Translations under genes and position numbers: made by a program
The notes under the pieces: generated by a model
What the model was told of the DNA's origin: nothing
Database searches by the model: none
The model's input: the letters and a program-made list of their open reading frames with translations, nothing else
In this document: piece by piece, positions 6,627 to 12,834 of the stretch
Layout of the letters: each line of letters starts with the position of its first letter
How positions within the stretch are numbered: the stretch's first letter is position 1
From: a virus
IMG/VR virus record: IMGVR_UViG_3300027573_000099
Location: 1 to 27,036 of that record
Direction: 5' to 3' (one strand)
DNA: 27,036 nt

Positions 6627-6655
6627 TTGGTGACACGGAGACGGCGCCGTATAAT
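6627..6655 (+). promoter_or_regulatory. Rightward promoter for the small-gene block
   Basis: A perfect TATAAT (6650-6655) is preceded at 17 bp by TTGGTG (6627-6632). It is the only clear promoter before the long run of small genes starting at 7071. The weak -35 next to paired direct repeats suggests regulation by a bound factor. Confidence 0.55.
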
Positions 6656-6699
6656 GACGACGTGACAACGTATCCCACAAACGATGAACGACGCACGAA

Positions 6700-6972
6700 G
6701 TGCCCCGACGTGAGTCACGGCACGCGTACATCATCGACCCATGCGCACGCGACGACGACGGTCCTCAGCCGAAACGAATCGCGCACGCGCATGGCGACCC
6801 GGGGTTTCAACGTTGTCCGTCTGATGGGAGACGAACAGGAAGTCCCATCGTCCGCCGGTCCGCATAGTGGGGTCGGGCTACACGAAGTTTCAGAGGTTCG
6901 TGTAGCAACCGTTTAGTCGGTCGGTCGGCGCCAGCCGACGCGAGAACCGAAACGGGGAGGGGAATTAACCCC
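6700..6972 (+). ncRNA. Candidate structured leader or non-coding RNA with six hairpins
   Basis: Six perfect inverted repeats follow one another: GTGCC plus GAC (6700-6709) with GTC and GGCAC (6714-6723); CCATGCGC (6739-6746) with GCGCATGG (6787-6794), plus inner CGCGA/TCGCG; GATGGGA (6823-6829) with TCCCATC (6843-6849); CTACACGAA (6878-6886) with TTCGTGTAG (6897-6905); GTCGGC (6924-6929) with GCCGAC (6934-6939); GGGG (6959-6962) with CCCC (6969-6972). They lie between the promoter at 6627 and the first gene at 7071. A 108-codon frame is open over most of it but has no ribosome binding site or recognisable protein. It could be a regulatory leader or a separate RNA. Confidence 0.5.
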
Positions 6973-7013
6973 AAGCATTTTCTCAAACCCGCTCACCAGT
7001 TTTGGATTTCATT

Positions 7014-7047
7014 ATGAGCCGTTCGCGACGACGCGAGTGGCACTCAT
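7014..7047 (+). repeat. Intercistronic two-stem hairpin, divergent first copy
   Basis: Outer arms ATGAG (7014-7018) and CTCAT (7043-7047), inner CGCG/CGCG around ACGA. The AACTGAGGA ribosome binding motif follows before the ATG at 7071, as in the later copies. Confidence 0.5.
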
Positions 7048-7070
7048 GCAATTCAAACTGAGGAACGACA

Positions 7071-7259
7071 ATGAACGCAGTAGCAATCGAAGCAAAGAAA
7101 AATCTGTTACGGATTCTTTGCGATGCACCAAACGACGCAGAAGTTTTAATCACGCGGAGTTTGAAAAACTTTACCGAAGTTTGCGTTTTCAAAGGCGCGT
7201 GTCTGTATGCGAAGTTTCGCGTCAGTAAGAGAACAGGTACGGTCGTCAGGCAGATTTAA
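7071..7259 (+). CDS. Small hypothetical protein, first of the hairpin-spaced array
   Basis: This 62-residue protein (MNAVAIEAKKNLLRILCDAP...) has a helical N-terminus and a basic, beta-like second half (VCVFKGACLYAKFRVSKRTG). The start is fixed by AACTGAGGAACGACA just upstream, the motif shared by the whole array. An overlapping frame from 7037 is its shadow. Family not recognised. Confidence 0.7.
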   Translation: MNAVAIEAKKNLLRILCDAPNDAEVLITRSLKNFTEVCVFKGACLYAKFRVSKRTGTVVRQI

Positions 7260-7264
7260 ACCGA

Positions 7265-7317
7265 GTGGATTTTCCAAACGCATTGCTTAGGCAATGCGTT
7301 TGCTGATTTTCATTCAC
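7265..7317 (+). repeat. Intercistronic two-stem hairpin
   Basis: Outer arms GTGGAT (7265-7270) and ATTCAC (7312-7317), one G-U pair. Inner perfect 11-bp stem AAACGCATTGC (7276-7286) with GCAATGCGTTT (7291-7301), loop TTAG. The AACTGAGGA motif follows. Confidence 0.75.
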
Positions 7318-7338
7318 CATCAACTGAGGAAACACAAA

Positions 7339-7563
7339 ATGGAAAATCAATTCGAAGTATCGCATGGAATTTGGTGCCGCGTATCGGGCGGCGTCACCGG
7401 CACTCGCGAAGCATGGCTTCGTGAGGCTGGCAAGCAATGGGTCGGCACGCACGAGCAAGCCGAACAATACGCGAACAAGTTGCACACCGCAGCACAAAAA
7501 CGCGACGGCCTCACATCGTACAGTTACAAAGCACGAGCACTTTCCGAGCGCAGTTACTACTGA
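7339..7563 (+). CDS. Small hypothetical protein
   Basis: Start at 7339 (MENQFEVSHGIWCRV) is chosen because CAACTGAGGAAACACAAA directly precedes it; the frame remains open to 7294, inside the hairpin. The 74 residues have a tryptophan-rich start and then a helical stretch (HEQAEQYANKLHTAAQKR) followed by SYSYKAR. It looks like a compact alpha/beta fold that I cannot name. Confidence 0.7.
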   Translation: MENQFEVSHGIWCRVSGGVTGTREAWLREAGKQWVGTHEQAEQYANKLHTAAQKRDGLTSYSYKARALSERSYY

Positions 7564-7569
7564 ACAAAA

Positions 7570-7616
7570 GTGAATAACTCGGGAGCATTCGCAAGAATGC
7601 TCCCTCTGATATTCAC
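7570..7616 (+). repeat. Intercistronic two-stem hairpin, GTGAATA class
   Basis: Outer arms GTGAATA (7570-7576) and TATTCAC (7610-7616). Inner stem GGGAGCATTC (7581-7590) with GAATGCTCCC (7595-7604) and a GCAA tetraloop. Seven bases after the preceding stop; CAACTGAGGA follows. Confidence 0.85.
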
Positions 7617-7634
7617 CAACTGAGGAACGACAAA

Positions 7635-7868
7635 ATGAATACCAAAGAAGCAAAAGAAATCGCGAAAGAGTTTCCGAAAATCGAACTCTGGTGGGATCGG
7701 CACATCAAGTTGTGGACGATCACGCCCGCGAAAGGTTACGACGGCCCAGCGGATTACATTCCTTCGGGATGGTTTCCTGACATGACCGACGACGAGTTGC
7801 GCGCGAACTTCGCATACAACTCGGACAACTACGAAGCATGGTCGTCAAAAGCGACCGCATACCGCTAG
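7635..7868 (+). CDS. Small hypothetical protein
   Basis: This 77-residue acidic protein (MNTKEAKEIAKEFPKIELWWD) has a helical start, an aromatic core (KLWTITPAKGYDGPADYIPSG) and MTDDELRANFAY. The start is set by the array motif. It ends in TAG. No known family recognised. Confidence 0.7.
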   Translation: MNTKEAKEIAKEFPKIELWWDRHIKLWTITPAKGYDGPADYIPSGWFPDMTDDELRANFAYNSDNYEAWSSKATAYR

Positions 7869-7871
7869 AAA

Positions 7872-7917
7872 GTGAAAGCCTCAAGCCCGTTCGATGAGCG
7901 GGCTTTTTGATTTTCAC
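7872..7917 (+). repeat. Intercistronic two-stem hairpin, GTGAAA variant
   Basis: Outer arms GTGAAA (7872-7877) and TTTTCAC (7911-7917): the outer stem has changed on both sides relative to GTGAATA/TATTCAC. Inner AAGCCCG/CGGGCTT with a TTCGATGAG-type cap. CAACTGAGGA follows. Confidence 0.85.
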
Positions 7918-7938
7918 CAATCAACTGAGGATACAAAC

Positions 7939-8166
7939 ATGGCACACGCATTCAACATCGACACCGCACCGTCTGCACAAGTTCAAGCAATGATGATGCT
8001 CGAAAAGGTGCTTGACGTTTCAAGCAACTGGCAAACGGGCAGCGATCACGACGAAGCATGGAACGCGCATACGAACAAGGCGGGCGAGCATTGGTACATC
8101 GTCGTCGATTCAGACGGCAGCATCGATCATGTACGCAACCACGAAGCAGGCGAGTCGACTTGGTAG
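7939..8166 (+). CDS. Small hypothetical protein
   Basis: Start at 7939 (MAHAFNIDTAPSAQVQAMM) follows AACTGAGGATACAAAC; the frame is open to 7894 inside the hairpin. The 75 residues have a helical N-terminal half and a WYIVVDSDGSIDHV strand-turn-strand near the end. It ends in TAG. Family unknown. Confidence 0.7.
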   Translation: MAHAFNIDTAPSAQVQAMMMLEKVLDVSSNWQTGSDHDEAWNAHTNKAGEHWYIVVDSDGSIDHVRNHEAGESTW

Positions 8167-8174
8167 CAGCAAAC

Positions 8175-8216
8175 TGAACCACCATGTCCGTTCAATCGAG
8201 CGGGCATGTTAGTTCA
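8175..8216 (+). repeat. Intercistronic two-stem hairpin, TGAAC class
   Basis: Outer arms TGAAC (8175-8179) and GTTCA (8212-8216), a CACC/GTTA internal loop, inner ATGTCCG with CGGGCAT (one G-U pair). AACTGAGGA follows. Confidence 0.8.
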
Positions 8217-8246
8217 ATCCGAACTGTATCAACTGAGGAAACAAAC

Positions 8247-8438
8247 ATGTCACGCAAAGACTACATTGAACTCGCCAACGTTATCGCTGGTTGCAAACTG
8301 CCCGGTTACGGCAAGGCTGCCGAAGCAGCGAACGCGACACGACGCACCATTGCGCGCGAACTCGCGAGCATATGCAAACGCGACAACCCGACCTTCGACC
8401 GCGAACGTTTTCTTGACGCTTGCAACATGACGGACTGA
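8247..8438 (+). CDS. Small conserved-type phage protein
   Basis: From ATG 8247, 63 residues: MSRKDYIELANVIAG then TIARELASICKRDNPTFDRERFLDAC. The pattern 'KDY..IA..I......R......LA..C..DNP.FDRERFL.AC' is one I recall from many unrelated phage genomes as a hypothetical protein. Helical throughout, no catalytic motif. The start is set by the array ribosome binding motif; the longer frame from 8184 overlaps the hairpin. Confidence 0.75.
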   Translation: MSRKDYIELANVIAGCKLPGYGKAAEAANATRRTIARELASICKRDNPTFDRERFLDACNMTD

Positions 8439-8443
8439 CACAA

Positions 8444-8485
8444 TGAACCACCAAGCATTCGCGCAAGCGAGTGCTTGTTAGTTCA
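8444..8485 (+). repeat. Intercistronic two-stem hairpin, TGAAC class
   Basis: Outer TGAAC (8444-8448) and GTTCA (8481-8485), CACC/GTTA internal loop, inner AAGCA and TCGC paired with GCGA and TGCTT, GCAA tetraloop. AACTGAGGA follows. Confidence 0.85.
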
Positions 8486-8509
8486 ACCCACATCAACTGA
8501 GGAACGACC

Positions 8510-8617
8510 ATGACCAACGAACTTCTGGAACTACTCGCGCTGTTGGCGAGGCACGACGATCAACTGGCCGCGCAAATTCTCGCGCATGTCAAACACGAAA
8601 CGCCAGCGAGTGAATGA
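8510..8617 (+). CDS. Very small leucine-rich helical protein (35 aa)
   Basis: A 35-codon gene, too short for most gene finders, lies exactly where the array spacing predicts one: hairpin, AACTGAGGAACGACC, then ATG at 8510. The product (MTNELLELLALLARHDDQLAAQ...) is one amphipathic helix with regularly spaced leucines. Its TGA stop forms the first three bases of the next hairpin. Function unknown; a helical interaction peptide is possible. Confidence 0.65.
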   Translation: MTNELLELLALLARHDDQLAAQILAHVKHETPASE

Positions 8618-8655
8618 ACCACCAAGCCCGTGCGATGCGCGGGCTTGTTAGTTCA
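8615..8655 (+). repeat. Intercistronic two-stem hairpin, TGAAC class
   Basis: Outer TGAAC (8615-8619) contains the preceding stop codon and pairs with GTTCA (8651-8655). Inner AAGCCCG/CGGGCTT capped by GCGATGC. Identical to the copy at 9305-9345. Confidence 0.85.
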
Positions 8656-8680
8656 ACGCAAACCAACTGAGGGTTAGAAA

Positions 8681-8896
8681 ATGAAACGCACATTAGGAAC
8701 AATCAATTCTGAAATCCGACAACTGTTTGCTGACAACGATGTGGTTGTGGACGGACCGGGCATCGAAGCATTCGAGAACGCGTGTGAAGATCTCGCGGAA
8801 GTCAATCCAAAAGCGGCAGCGCGCATGAATAAGTTGGCAGACGAATGGGACGTAGCATTCGCCAAGACTGCGCCGCGGTCGTACTGGAACAAGTAA
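8681..8896 (+). CDS. Small acidic hypothetical protein
   Basis: This 71-residue helical protein (MKRTLGTINSEIRQLFADN) has an acidic middle (IEAFENACEDLAEVN) and aromatic end (WDVAFAKTAPRSYWNK). The ribosome binding motif is AACTGAGGGTTAGAAA, the one copy where AGGA is replaced by AGGG. Family unknown. Confidence 0.7.
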   Translation: MKRTLGTINSEIRQLFADNDVVVDGPGIEAFENACEDLAEVNPKAAARMNKLADEWDVAFAKTAPRSYWNK

Positions 8897-8902
8897 CGAA
8901 GC

Positions 8903-8948
8903 GTGAATAACTCGGACGCACTCGTTGAGCGCGTCCTTTGATATTCAC
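8903..8948 (+). repeat. Intercistronic two-stem hairpin, GTGAATA class
   Basis: Outer GTGAATA (8903-8909) and TATTCAC (8942-8948); inner GGACGC/GCGTCC plus CTC/GAG with one A-C mismatch. CAACTGAGGA follows. Confidence 0.85.
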
Positions 8949-8965
8949 CAACTGAGGAACGACCA

Positions 8966-9304
8966 ATGAGCAACATGAGTTACTGCCGGTTTCAAAACAC
9001 GCTGTCCGATCTGCGCGACTGCGCAAACGCATTGCGCGACGGAGCAGGATCACGCAGCGACGAGGCGAAAGAAGTGCTTGATGATCTGACAATGCTGCGC
9101 GCCAAACTCGACAAGATGCGCGACGAAGGCAAGGAAGGAACGCCCGAGTACGAGGAAGTTTTGGAAGACTACGATCATGGTCAGGAAGAATACGACGAAC
9201 TGCTCGACAACGAACTGATGCTTGATGCAGAAGAAACGCGCGCGAAGGACGCGCTGATCGAACTGTGCAAAGAAATCGCCGAAGACTTCGGCGACGAAGA
9301 TTAA
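8966..9304 (+). CDS. Conserved-type acidic phage protein (MSNMSYCRFQNT family)
   Basis: This 112-residue protein starts MSNMSYCRFQNTLSDLRDC, an N-terminus I recall from many phage hypothetical proteins. The remainder is strongly acidic and helical (LDDLTMLRAKLDKMRDEGKE, EEVLEDYDHGQEEYDELLD), probably coiled coil. Its function is not established to my knowledge. The start and spacing follow the array rule. Confidence 0.8.
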   Translation: MSNMSYCRFQNTLSDLRDCANALRDGAGSRSDEAKEVLDDLTMLRAKLDKMRDEGKEGTPEYEEVLEDYDHGQEEYDELLDNELMLDAEETRAKDALIELCKEIAEDFGDED

Positions 9305-9345
9305 TGAACCACCAAGCCCGTGCGATGCGCGGGCTTGTTAGTTCA
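9305..9345 (+). repeat. Intercistronic two-stem hairpin, TGAAC class
   Basis: Outer TGAAC (9305-9309) and GTTCA (9341-9345), directly after the preceding TAA. Same 41 bases as 8615-8655, and the identity continues through ACGCAAACCAACTGAGG. Confidence 0.85.
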
Positions 9346-9369
9346 ACGCAAACCAACTGAGGAACGACA

Positions 9370-9561
9370 ATGTACTACGAAATAAATGTTAGCAAAAACG
9401 GCAAGCACTTTTTCGCGACGCACGAACGGTCACTGACTAACCTGATCAAAACGTCGGCAGCACTTGAGGTATTCAGAAAAGTATTTCCTAGCGAAGAAGG
9501 CTACGACTTGCGCGTGACACGATACGAAACGCACGGCTACGAAGTTGCGTTTACTGAGTGA
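9370..9561 (+). CDS. Small hypothetical protein
   Basis: This 63-residue protein reads MYYEINVSKNGKHFFATHER, a beta-hairpin-like start, then a helix (TNLIKTSAALEVFRKVFPSEEG) and a strand (YDLRVTRYETHGYEVAF): a small alpha/beta fold. Its TGA is inside the outer arm of the next hairpin. Family unknown. Confidence 0.7.
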   Translation: MYYEINVSKNGKHFFATHERSLTNLIKTSAALEVFRKVFPSEEGYDLRVTRYETHGYEVAFTE

Positions 9562-9604
9562 ATGACTCAAGCCCGTTGGCGACAGCGGGCTTTCTGATAT
9601 TCAC
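9558..9604 (+). repeat. Intercistronic two-stem hairpin, GTGAAT class
   Basis: Outer GTGAAT (9558-9563, containing the stop TGA) and ATTCAC (9599-9604); inner AAGCCCG/CGGGCTT. CAACTGAGGA follows. Confidence 0.8.
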
Positions 9605-9621
9605 CAACTGAGGAACTACCA

Positions 9622-9837
9622 ATGAACAAACGCCAACTGTCCGTTGCGAACGACGCCTACTTGGAAATGTTTTGCACCGATATGGAACTCACCGATAGTC
9701 AGCGCGTAGAACTGCGCAGCGTCAAGACGGTGCATCATCTGTGGGACATACGCGACAAGCAGGACGAGGACGACGAGGACGGATACAGCGAAGGTCAATT
9801 CGATTGCTTGATGTGGGCAATAGAAACGACCAAGTGA
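9622..9837 (+). CDS. Small acidic hypothetical protein
   Basis: This 71-residue protein (MNKRQLSVANDAYLEMFCTD) is helical, with a strongly acidic patch (DKQDEDDEDGYSEGQ) and CLMWAIETTK at the end. Its stop is inside the next hairpin's outer arm. No domain recognised. Confidence 0.7.
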   Translation: MNKRQLSVANDAYLEMFCTDMELTDSQRVELRSVKTVHHLWDIRDKQDEDDEDGYSEGQFDCLMWAIETTK

Positions 9838-9879
9838 ATAACTCAAGCGCACGCGAGCCGTGCGCTTTTTGATATTCAC
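9834..9879 (+). repeat. Intercistronic two-stem hairpin, GTGAATA class
   Basis: Outer GTGAATA (9834-9840, containing the TGA stop) and TATTCAC (9873-9879); inner AAGCGCAC/GTGCGCTT with loop GCGAGCC. The inner hairpin is the exact reverse complement of the one at 12835-12880. Confidence 0.85.
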
Positions 9880-9901
9880 CAACCACAACTGAGGAATAGA
9901 A

Positions 9902-10279
9902 ATGACTACAAGCAAAGCAAAGCAAGAGCAAGGCCATCACTACTATGCGGCCACCGTGTTCGGCTGGAAGACCGCGGACACCCGCAAGGAAGCGCTCGAC
10001 GGACTGGTAAGTTCGTTTCGTTCGAGTCTCAAGCCGATGGTGGCGCGCGCGCAGAAGGAAGGTGGGCCGGGCGTTTACATATGGTGCTGCCGCGTTGAAG
10101 CGCCAAGCGACGCATCGTATGAGATAAGTTGGTACGTCCCGCAAGGTGTCGAGGTCAGCGAGGCTGCGGAAGTCTACGTTACCAGCATCACCGCGAAAGG
10201 TCAGGCGTACTTCGACCTGACAGCAGAAGTTGAAAAGCACAACAAACGCAAGACTCGCCAGTCGGCAGTCGGCGAGTAA
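9902..10279 (+). CDS. Hypothetical protein
   Basis: This 125-residue protein (MTTSKAKQEQGHHYYAATVFGWKTADTR) has an alpha/beta pattern: HYYAATVFGW strand, EALDGLVSSFRSSL helix, VYIWCCRVEA strand, YEISWYVPQGVEV strand, and a basic tail (KHNKRKTRQSAVGE). Array-type start. I do not recognise a family. Confidence 0.7.
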   Translation: MTTSKAKQEQGHHYYAATVFGWKTADTRKEALDGLVSSFRSSLKPMVARAQKEGGPGVYIWCCRVEAPSDASYEISWYVPQGVEVSEAAEVYVTSITAKGQAYFDLTAEVEKHNKRKTRQSAVGE

Positions 10280-10321
10280 GAAACCACCAAGCCCGTTCGC
10301 AAGAGCGGGCTTGTTAGTTTC
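10280..10321 (+). repeat. Intercistronic two-stem hairpin, GAAAC variant
   Basis: Outer GAAAC (10280-10284) and GTTTC (10317-10321), both arms changed in step from TGAAC/GTTCA. CACC/GTTA internal loop, inner AAGCCCG/CGGGCTT plus TTC/GAG, GCAA loop. Confidence 0.85.
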
Positions 10322-10340
10322 ACCAACTGAGGAAACGAAA

Positions 10341-10562
10341 ATGAAAACCGAAACGGTCTATGGCTTTGATGGGAACGGATACGGGATCGGCGACCGCGTT
10401 GAATTGCACCCTTGCACAGACCTGTGGATGCGTGGAGCGCGGTACGGCGTAGTGGTGGGCATGTCATTGACTCCGAATGATCGAGTCAAGGTCGAACTCG
10501 ACGCGAGGCCGGGGCAAGTCTTTGCAGGCAGCGCGGACACCTTTCGCGCACTGCAAGAGTGA
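10341..10562 (+). CDS. Small hypothetical protein, possible SH3-like barrel
   Basis: Start at 10341 (MKTETVYGFDGNGYGIGDRVELHP) follows CAACTGAGGAAACGAAA; the longer frame from 10230 runs through the hairpin. The 73 residues have the shape of a small beta barrel: GIGDRVELHP, ARYGVVVGMS, DRVKVELD, then a helix turn. KOW/SH3-like barrels of this shape occur in many phage accessory proteins, but the match is structural guesswork. Confidence 0.7.
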   Translation: MKTETVYGFDGNGYGIGDRVELHPCTDLWMRGARYGVVVGMSLTPNDRVKVELDARPGQVFAGSADTFRALQE

Positions 10563-10604
10563 ATAACTCAGGCGCGTTCGATGAGCGCGCCTTTTGATAT
10601 TCAC
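10559..10604 (+). repeat. Intercistronic two-stem hairpin, GTGAATA class
   Basis: Outer GTGAATA (10559-10565, with stop TGA) and TATTCAC (10598-10604); inner GGCGCG/CGCGCC plus TTC/GAG with loop GAT. All 46 bases are identical to 10827-10872. Confidence 0.85.
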
Positions 10605-10623
10605 CACCAACTGAGGAACGACA

Positions 10624-10830
10624 ATGAGGTTAACCAGAGAACAGCGTGTGTCACTAAAGCGAATCTACGAACGTCCGACCAGCACAGCAGACAGCGTGTA
10701 TCGGATCGACCTGTCACTGCGCGGGTATCGGCGATTCCGTCGCACCGTGCAACCCGGACCGGGCTGCGTCATGGTTCGATGGCAGGGCATGTGGCTCGGC
10801 ATTGAAAAAGACGGTTACGTCCACTCGTGA
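10624..10830 (+). CDS. Small basic hypothetical protein
   Basis: This 68-residue arginine-rich protein (MRLTREQRVSLKRIYERP) has a helical start, then SLRGYRRFRRTVQPG and strands MVRWQGMWLGIEKDGYVHS. The basic character is compatible with nucleic-acid contact, but no motif proves it. A frame from 10581 is a shadow. The array motif sets the start. Confidence 0.7.
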   Translation: MRLTREQRVSLKRIYERPTSTADSVYRIDLSLRGYRRFRRTVQPGPGCVMVRWQGMWLGIEKDGYVHS

Positions 10831-10872
10831 ATAACTCAGGCGCGTTCGATGAGCGCGCCTTTTGATATTCAC
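10827..10872 (+). repeat. Intercistronic two-stem hairpin, GTGAATA class
   Basis: Outer GTGAATA (10827-10833, with stop TGA) and TATTCAC (10866-10872). Perfect copy of 10559-10604 although the genes on either side are unrelated. Confidence 0.85.
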
Positions 10873-10887
10873 AACTGAGGACACCAC

Positions 10888-11094
10888 ATGAAATCCAATC
10901 AGCATTTTATCGTTCGGTTCTGGAACGGTTATAAATGGAGCGTTGTTCAAGACAAGGACTATTTTTGGGAAGCAAGGACTTGGAACTCACGCGCAGCGGC
11001 GCAAGAGTTTGCCGATGTTCACAAGCCGCAATTCGGCGGCAAGGTAAAAGTGTTCGCGCGTTTTAGTTCGCATAAAAAGTGCGAGCATTCGTGA
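10888..11094 (+). CDS. Small basic aromatic hypothetical protein
   Basis: This 68-residue protein (MKSNQHFIVRFWNGYKWSVV) is rich in tryptophan, phenylalanine and tyrosine, with a helix (SRAAAQEFADVH) between beta segments, and KVKVFARFSSHKKCEHS at the end. It resembles small single-domain phage accessory proteins in general; no family recognised. Confidence 0.7.
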   Translation: MKSNQHFIVRFWNGYKWSVVQDKDYFWEARTWNSRAAAQEFADVHKPQFGGKVKVFARFSSHKKCEHS

Positions 11095-11135
11095 TTGACT
11101 GAGGCGCATTCGATGAGTGCGCCTTCTGGCAATCA
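11092..11135 (+). repeat. Intercistronic two-stem hairpin, TGATTG variant
   Basis: Outer TGATTG (11092-11097, containing the stop) and CAATCA (11130-11135), a third outer-arm sequence that still pairs. Inner GGCGCA/TGCGCC plus TTC/GAG. AACTGAGGA follows. Confidence 0.8.
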
Positions 11136-11160
11136 TGCCAAAACAAACTGAGGAAAGAAT

Positions 11161-12261
11161 ATGAATACGAAAACAAAAGGCTTAACGCTGAACGAGTTGG
11201 CGGAAGAAATCACGCGACAGAATGCCGCGAAGTATGACTTCGTTGCCGACACTCGACACCTGACCGTTGAACCCGACAGCAGCAGTCCGACTAATCTCAT
11301 ACTGAAAGCGGGCAGCAGTGAACGGTTCCCGATCAAGCAGCACGCCATTCGACAGATGGGCACGCAACTCGCAATCCCGGCCACGTTCGTTGACCGGCTC
11401 GCAGAGTCGCACCCAGACATGCTGGCATGGAACATAAATCAGTTGTTCCAGCGCGAGCCTGCGACGCGGATGGTTCGTGTGCTGTTTGATAACGTCAGAG
11501 CGTACCTGTCGAACGGTTATCGTCCACTTGATAACTACGACTTCGCCAACGCCACATTGTCGCGACTTCAACAACTGAAAGCAGAAGTGCTGAACTGCGA
11601 CATACTCGAGAACCGCCTGTATATCAAAGCAGTCATTCCGGGCATCGAGAGAATGGTGTCGAAGGTGAAAGGCGCGTACTTCGGCGACGGCGGACACAAT
11701 CTCATCCACTTGTTCAAGCCCGGCACTTGCCTGTCGAATTCCGAAACGGGTCAAGGTTCGGTTGCGGTCGAGACAGGCACTTGGGAGAAGGGTTGCTCGA
11801 ACATGGCAATACGGTCGAGCGGTTCAATGCGCAAGTACCATGTCGGCGGCAAGTTGTCAGAAGGCGACGGCGTGCAGGAACTGTTCTCTGACGCCACCAA
11901 GATCGCAAATGACAAGGCGTTCTGGATGAAAGTGCAGGACCTCGTGACCGCTGGCCTGTCGCTCGAACGGTTCAACGCGTCAGTCGATGAGTTCGAGGCA
12001 GCCATGACAGGCAAACAGATCGAACGCCCGGCAGACGCCATCAAGGCTCTGCCAAACCTGACGGCAACTGAACAGGACGGCATTCTGGCGTCGCTCATTC
12101 AAGGCGGCGACTTGTCACAGTTCGGTATGCAGTGGGCGATAACTCACTACGCGCAGAACGAGCAAGTGAGTTTCGAGCGTCAAGTCCAACTGGAACGTCT
12201 CGGCGGCGACATAATCGAGTTGCCGAAGACCGACTGGACACGCATCGCAGAAGCAGCGTGA
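11161..12261 (+). CDS. DUF932 (TIGR03299-like) phage/plasmid protein
   Basis: At 366 residues this is the one large gene in the array. It matches the DUF932 phage/plasmid protein family: RFPIKQHAIRQMGTQLAIPATF near 55-77, MVRVLFDNVRAYLSNGYRPLDN around 100-122, then a segment with VSKVKGAYFGDGGHNLIHLF and a helical C-terminus. DUF932 proteins are widespread on phages and plasmids; their biochemical role is not settled to my knowledge. The length fits the family. It sits between ordinary array hairpins, so it seems to have been placed into the same gene cassette format. Confidence 0.85.
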   Translation: MNTKTKGLTLNELAEEITRQNAAKYDFVADTRHLTVEPDSSSPTNLILKAGSSERFPIKQHAIRQMGTQLAIPATFVDRLAESHPDMLAWNINQLFQREPATRMVRVLFDNVRAYLSNGYRPLDNYDFANATLSRLQQLKAEVLNCDILENRLYIKAVIPGIERMVSKVKGAYFGDGGHNLIHLFKPGTCLSNSETGQGSVAVETGTWEKGCSNMAIRSSGSMRKYHVGGKLSEGDGVQELFSDATKIANDKAFWMKVQDLVTAGLSLERFNASVDEFEAAMTGKQIERPADAIKALPNLTATEQDGILASLIQGGDLSQFGMQWAITHYAQNEQVSFERQVQLERLGGDIIELPKTDWTRIAEAA

Positions 12262-12271
12262 TGTAACAAAG

Positions 12272-12313
12272 TGAACCACCGTGCCACTTCGCAAGAGGTG
12301 GCACGTTAGTTCA
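12272..12313 (+). repeat. Intercistronic two-stem hairpin, TGAAC class
   Basis: Outer TGAAC (12272-12276) and GTTCA (12309-12313), CACC/GTTA internal loop, inner GTGCCAC/GTGGCAC plus TTC/GAG, GCAA loop. The inner stem is new but still fully paired. Confidence 0.85.
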
Positions 12314-12332
12314 ATCAACTGAGGAAACGACA

Positions 12333-12833
12333 ATGAATGGAAACATACCATTACACCCAAAGCGCGGTCTCGACCCGCACCTGACGTTCTGCCCGCGCTG
12401 CGGCGGCGATGCGAACGACCTCACGATAGGCCACTTGCGCCGCGTCGAACTGATAGACAACTGGGGTAGAAGTTACGATCCGAAGCAGTACGCCTATGCC
12501 AATCGCGGCGAAGGCACGCGACGCGTCATACAGGAACTGGAAAAGGCAAATCGCCGTTTCAGAGATTGGCAGGACGTACCCGAAGGCGAGCGCGTTCCAT
12601 CCAATGGACCGTGCGACAAGTGCGAGGCCGAACTGGTCGAGCACAAGGCACTGGTTGCAGCAGGTGGTATCTATTGGAACTGCAACAGTTGTTCGCAAAG
12701 TGGCGTAATTAAAGCGCAATCAGAATTGGCAAAGGCTGTGCGTCGGCACGCAGGCATTGAGGCACCGGCCCCGGTCGGTGTGCAGTTCGAAACCTGCGAC
12801 GAGCACACGCCGCGACCGATCAGCCTGACCTGA
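12333..12833 (+). CDS. Multi zinc-ribbon hypothetical protein
   Basis: This 166-residue protein has three cysteine pairs: CPRC (about 20-23), CDKC (about 93-96) and CNSC (about 116-119), the spacing expected for zinc ribbons. Between them is a charged helix (RRVIQELEKANRRFRDWQDV). Zinc ribbons of this kind often bind nucleic acid or other proteins; here there is no further clue. Array-type start and downstream hairpin. Similar to widespread phage hypothetical zinc-ribbon proteins, not to an enzyme I can name. Confidence 0.75.
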   Translation: MNGNIPLHPKRGLDPHLTFCPRCGGDANDLTIGHLRRVELIDNWGRSYDPKQYAYANRGEGTRRVIQELEKANRRFRDWQDVPEGERVPSNGPCDKCEAELVEHKALVAAGGIYWNCNSCSQSGVIKAQSELAKAVRRHAGIEAPAPVGVQFETCDEHTPRPISLT

Positions 12834-12834
12834 A

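Noticed and set aside
6878-6905. PreQ1 riboswitch near the queC pair
   Set aside because: The hairpin is on the strand away from queC, and the A-rich tail and pseudoknot of preQ1-I are absent.
6590-6916. Plus-strand ORF of 108 aa in the long gap
   Set aside because: Starts with TTG inside direct repeats, has no ribosome binding site and crosses four perfect hairpins; low-complexity product. Kept as non-coding, though not excluded with certainty.
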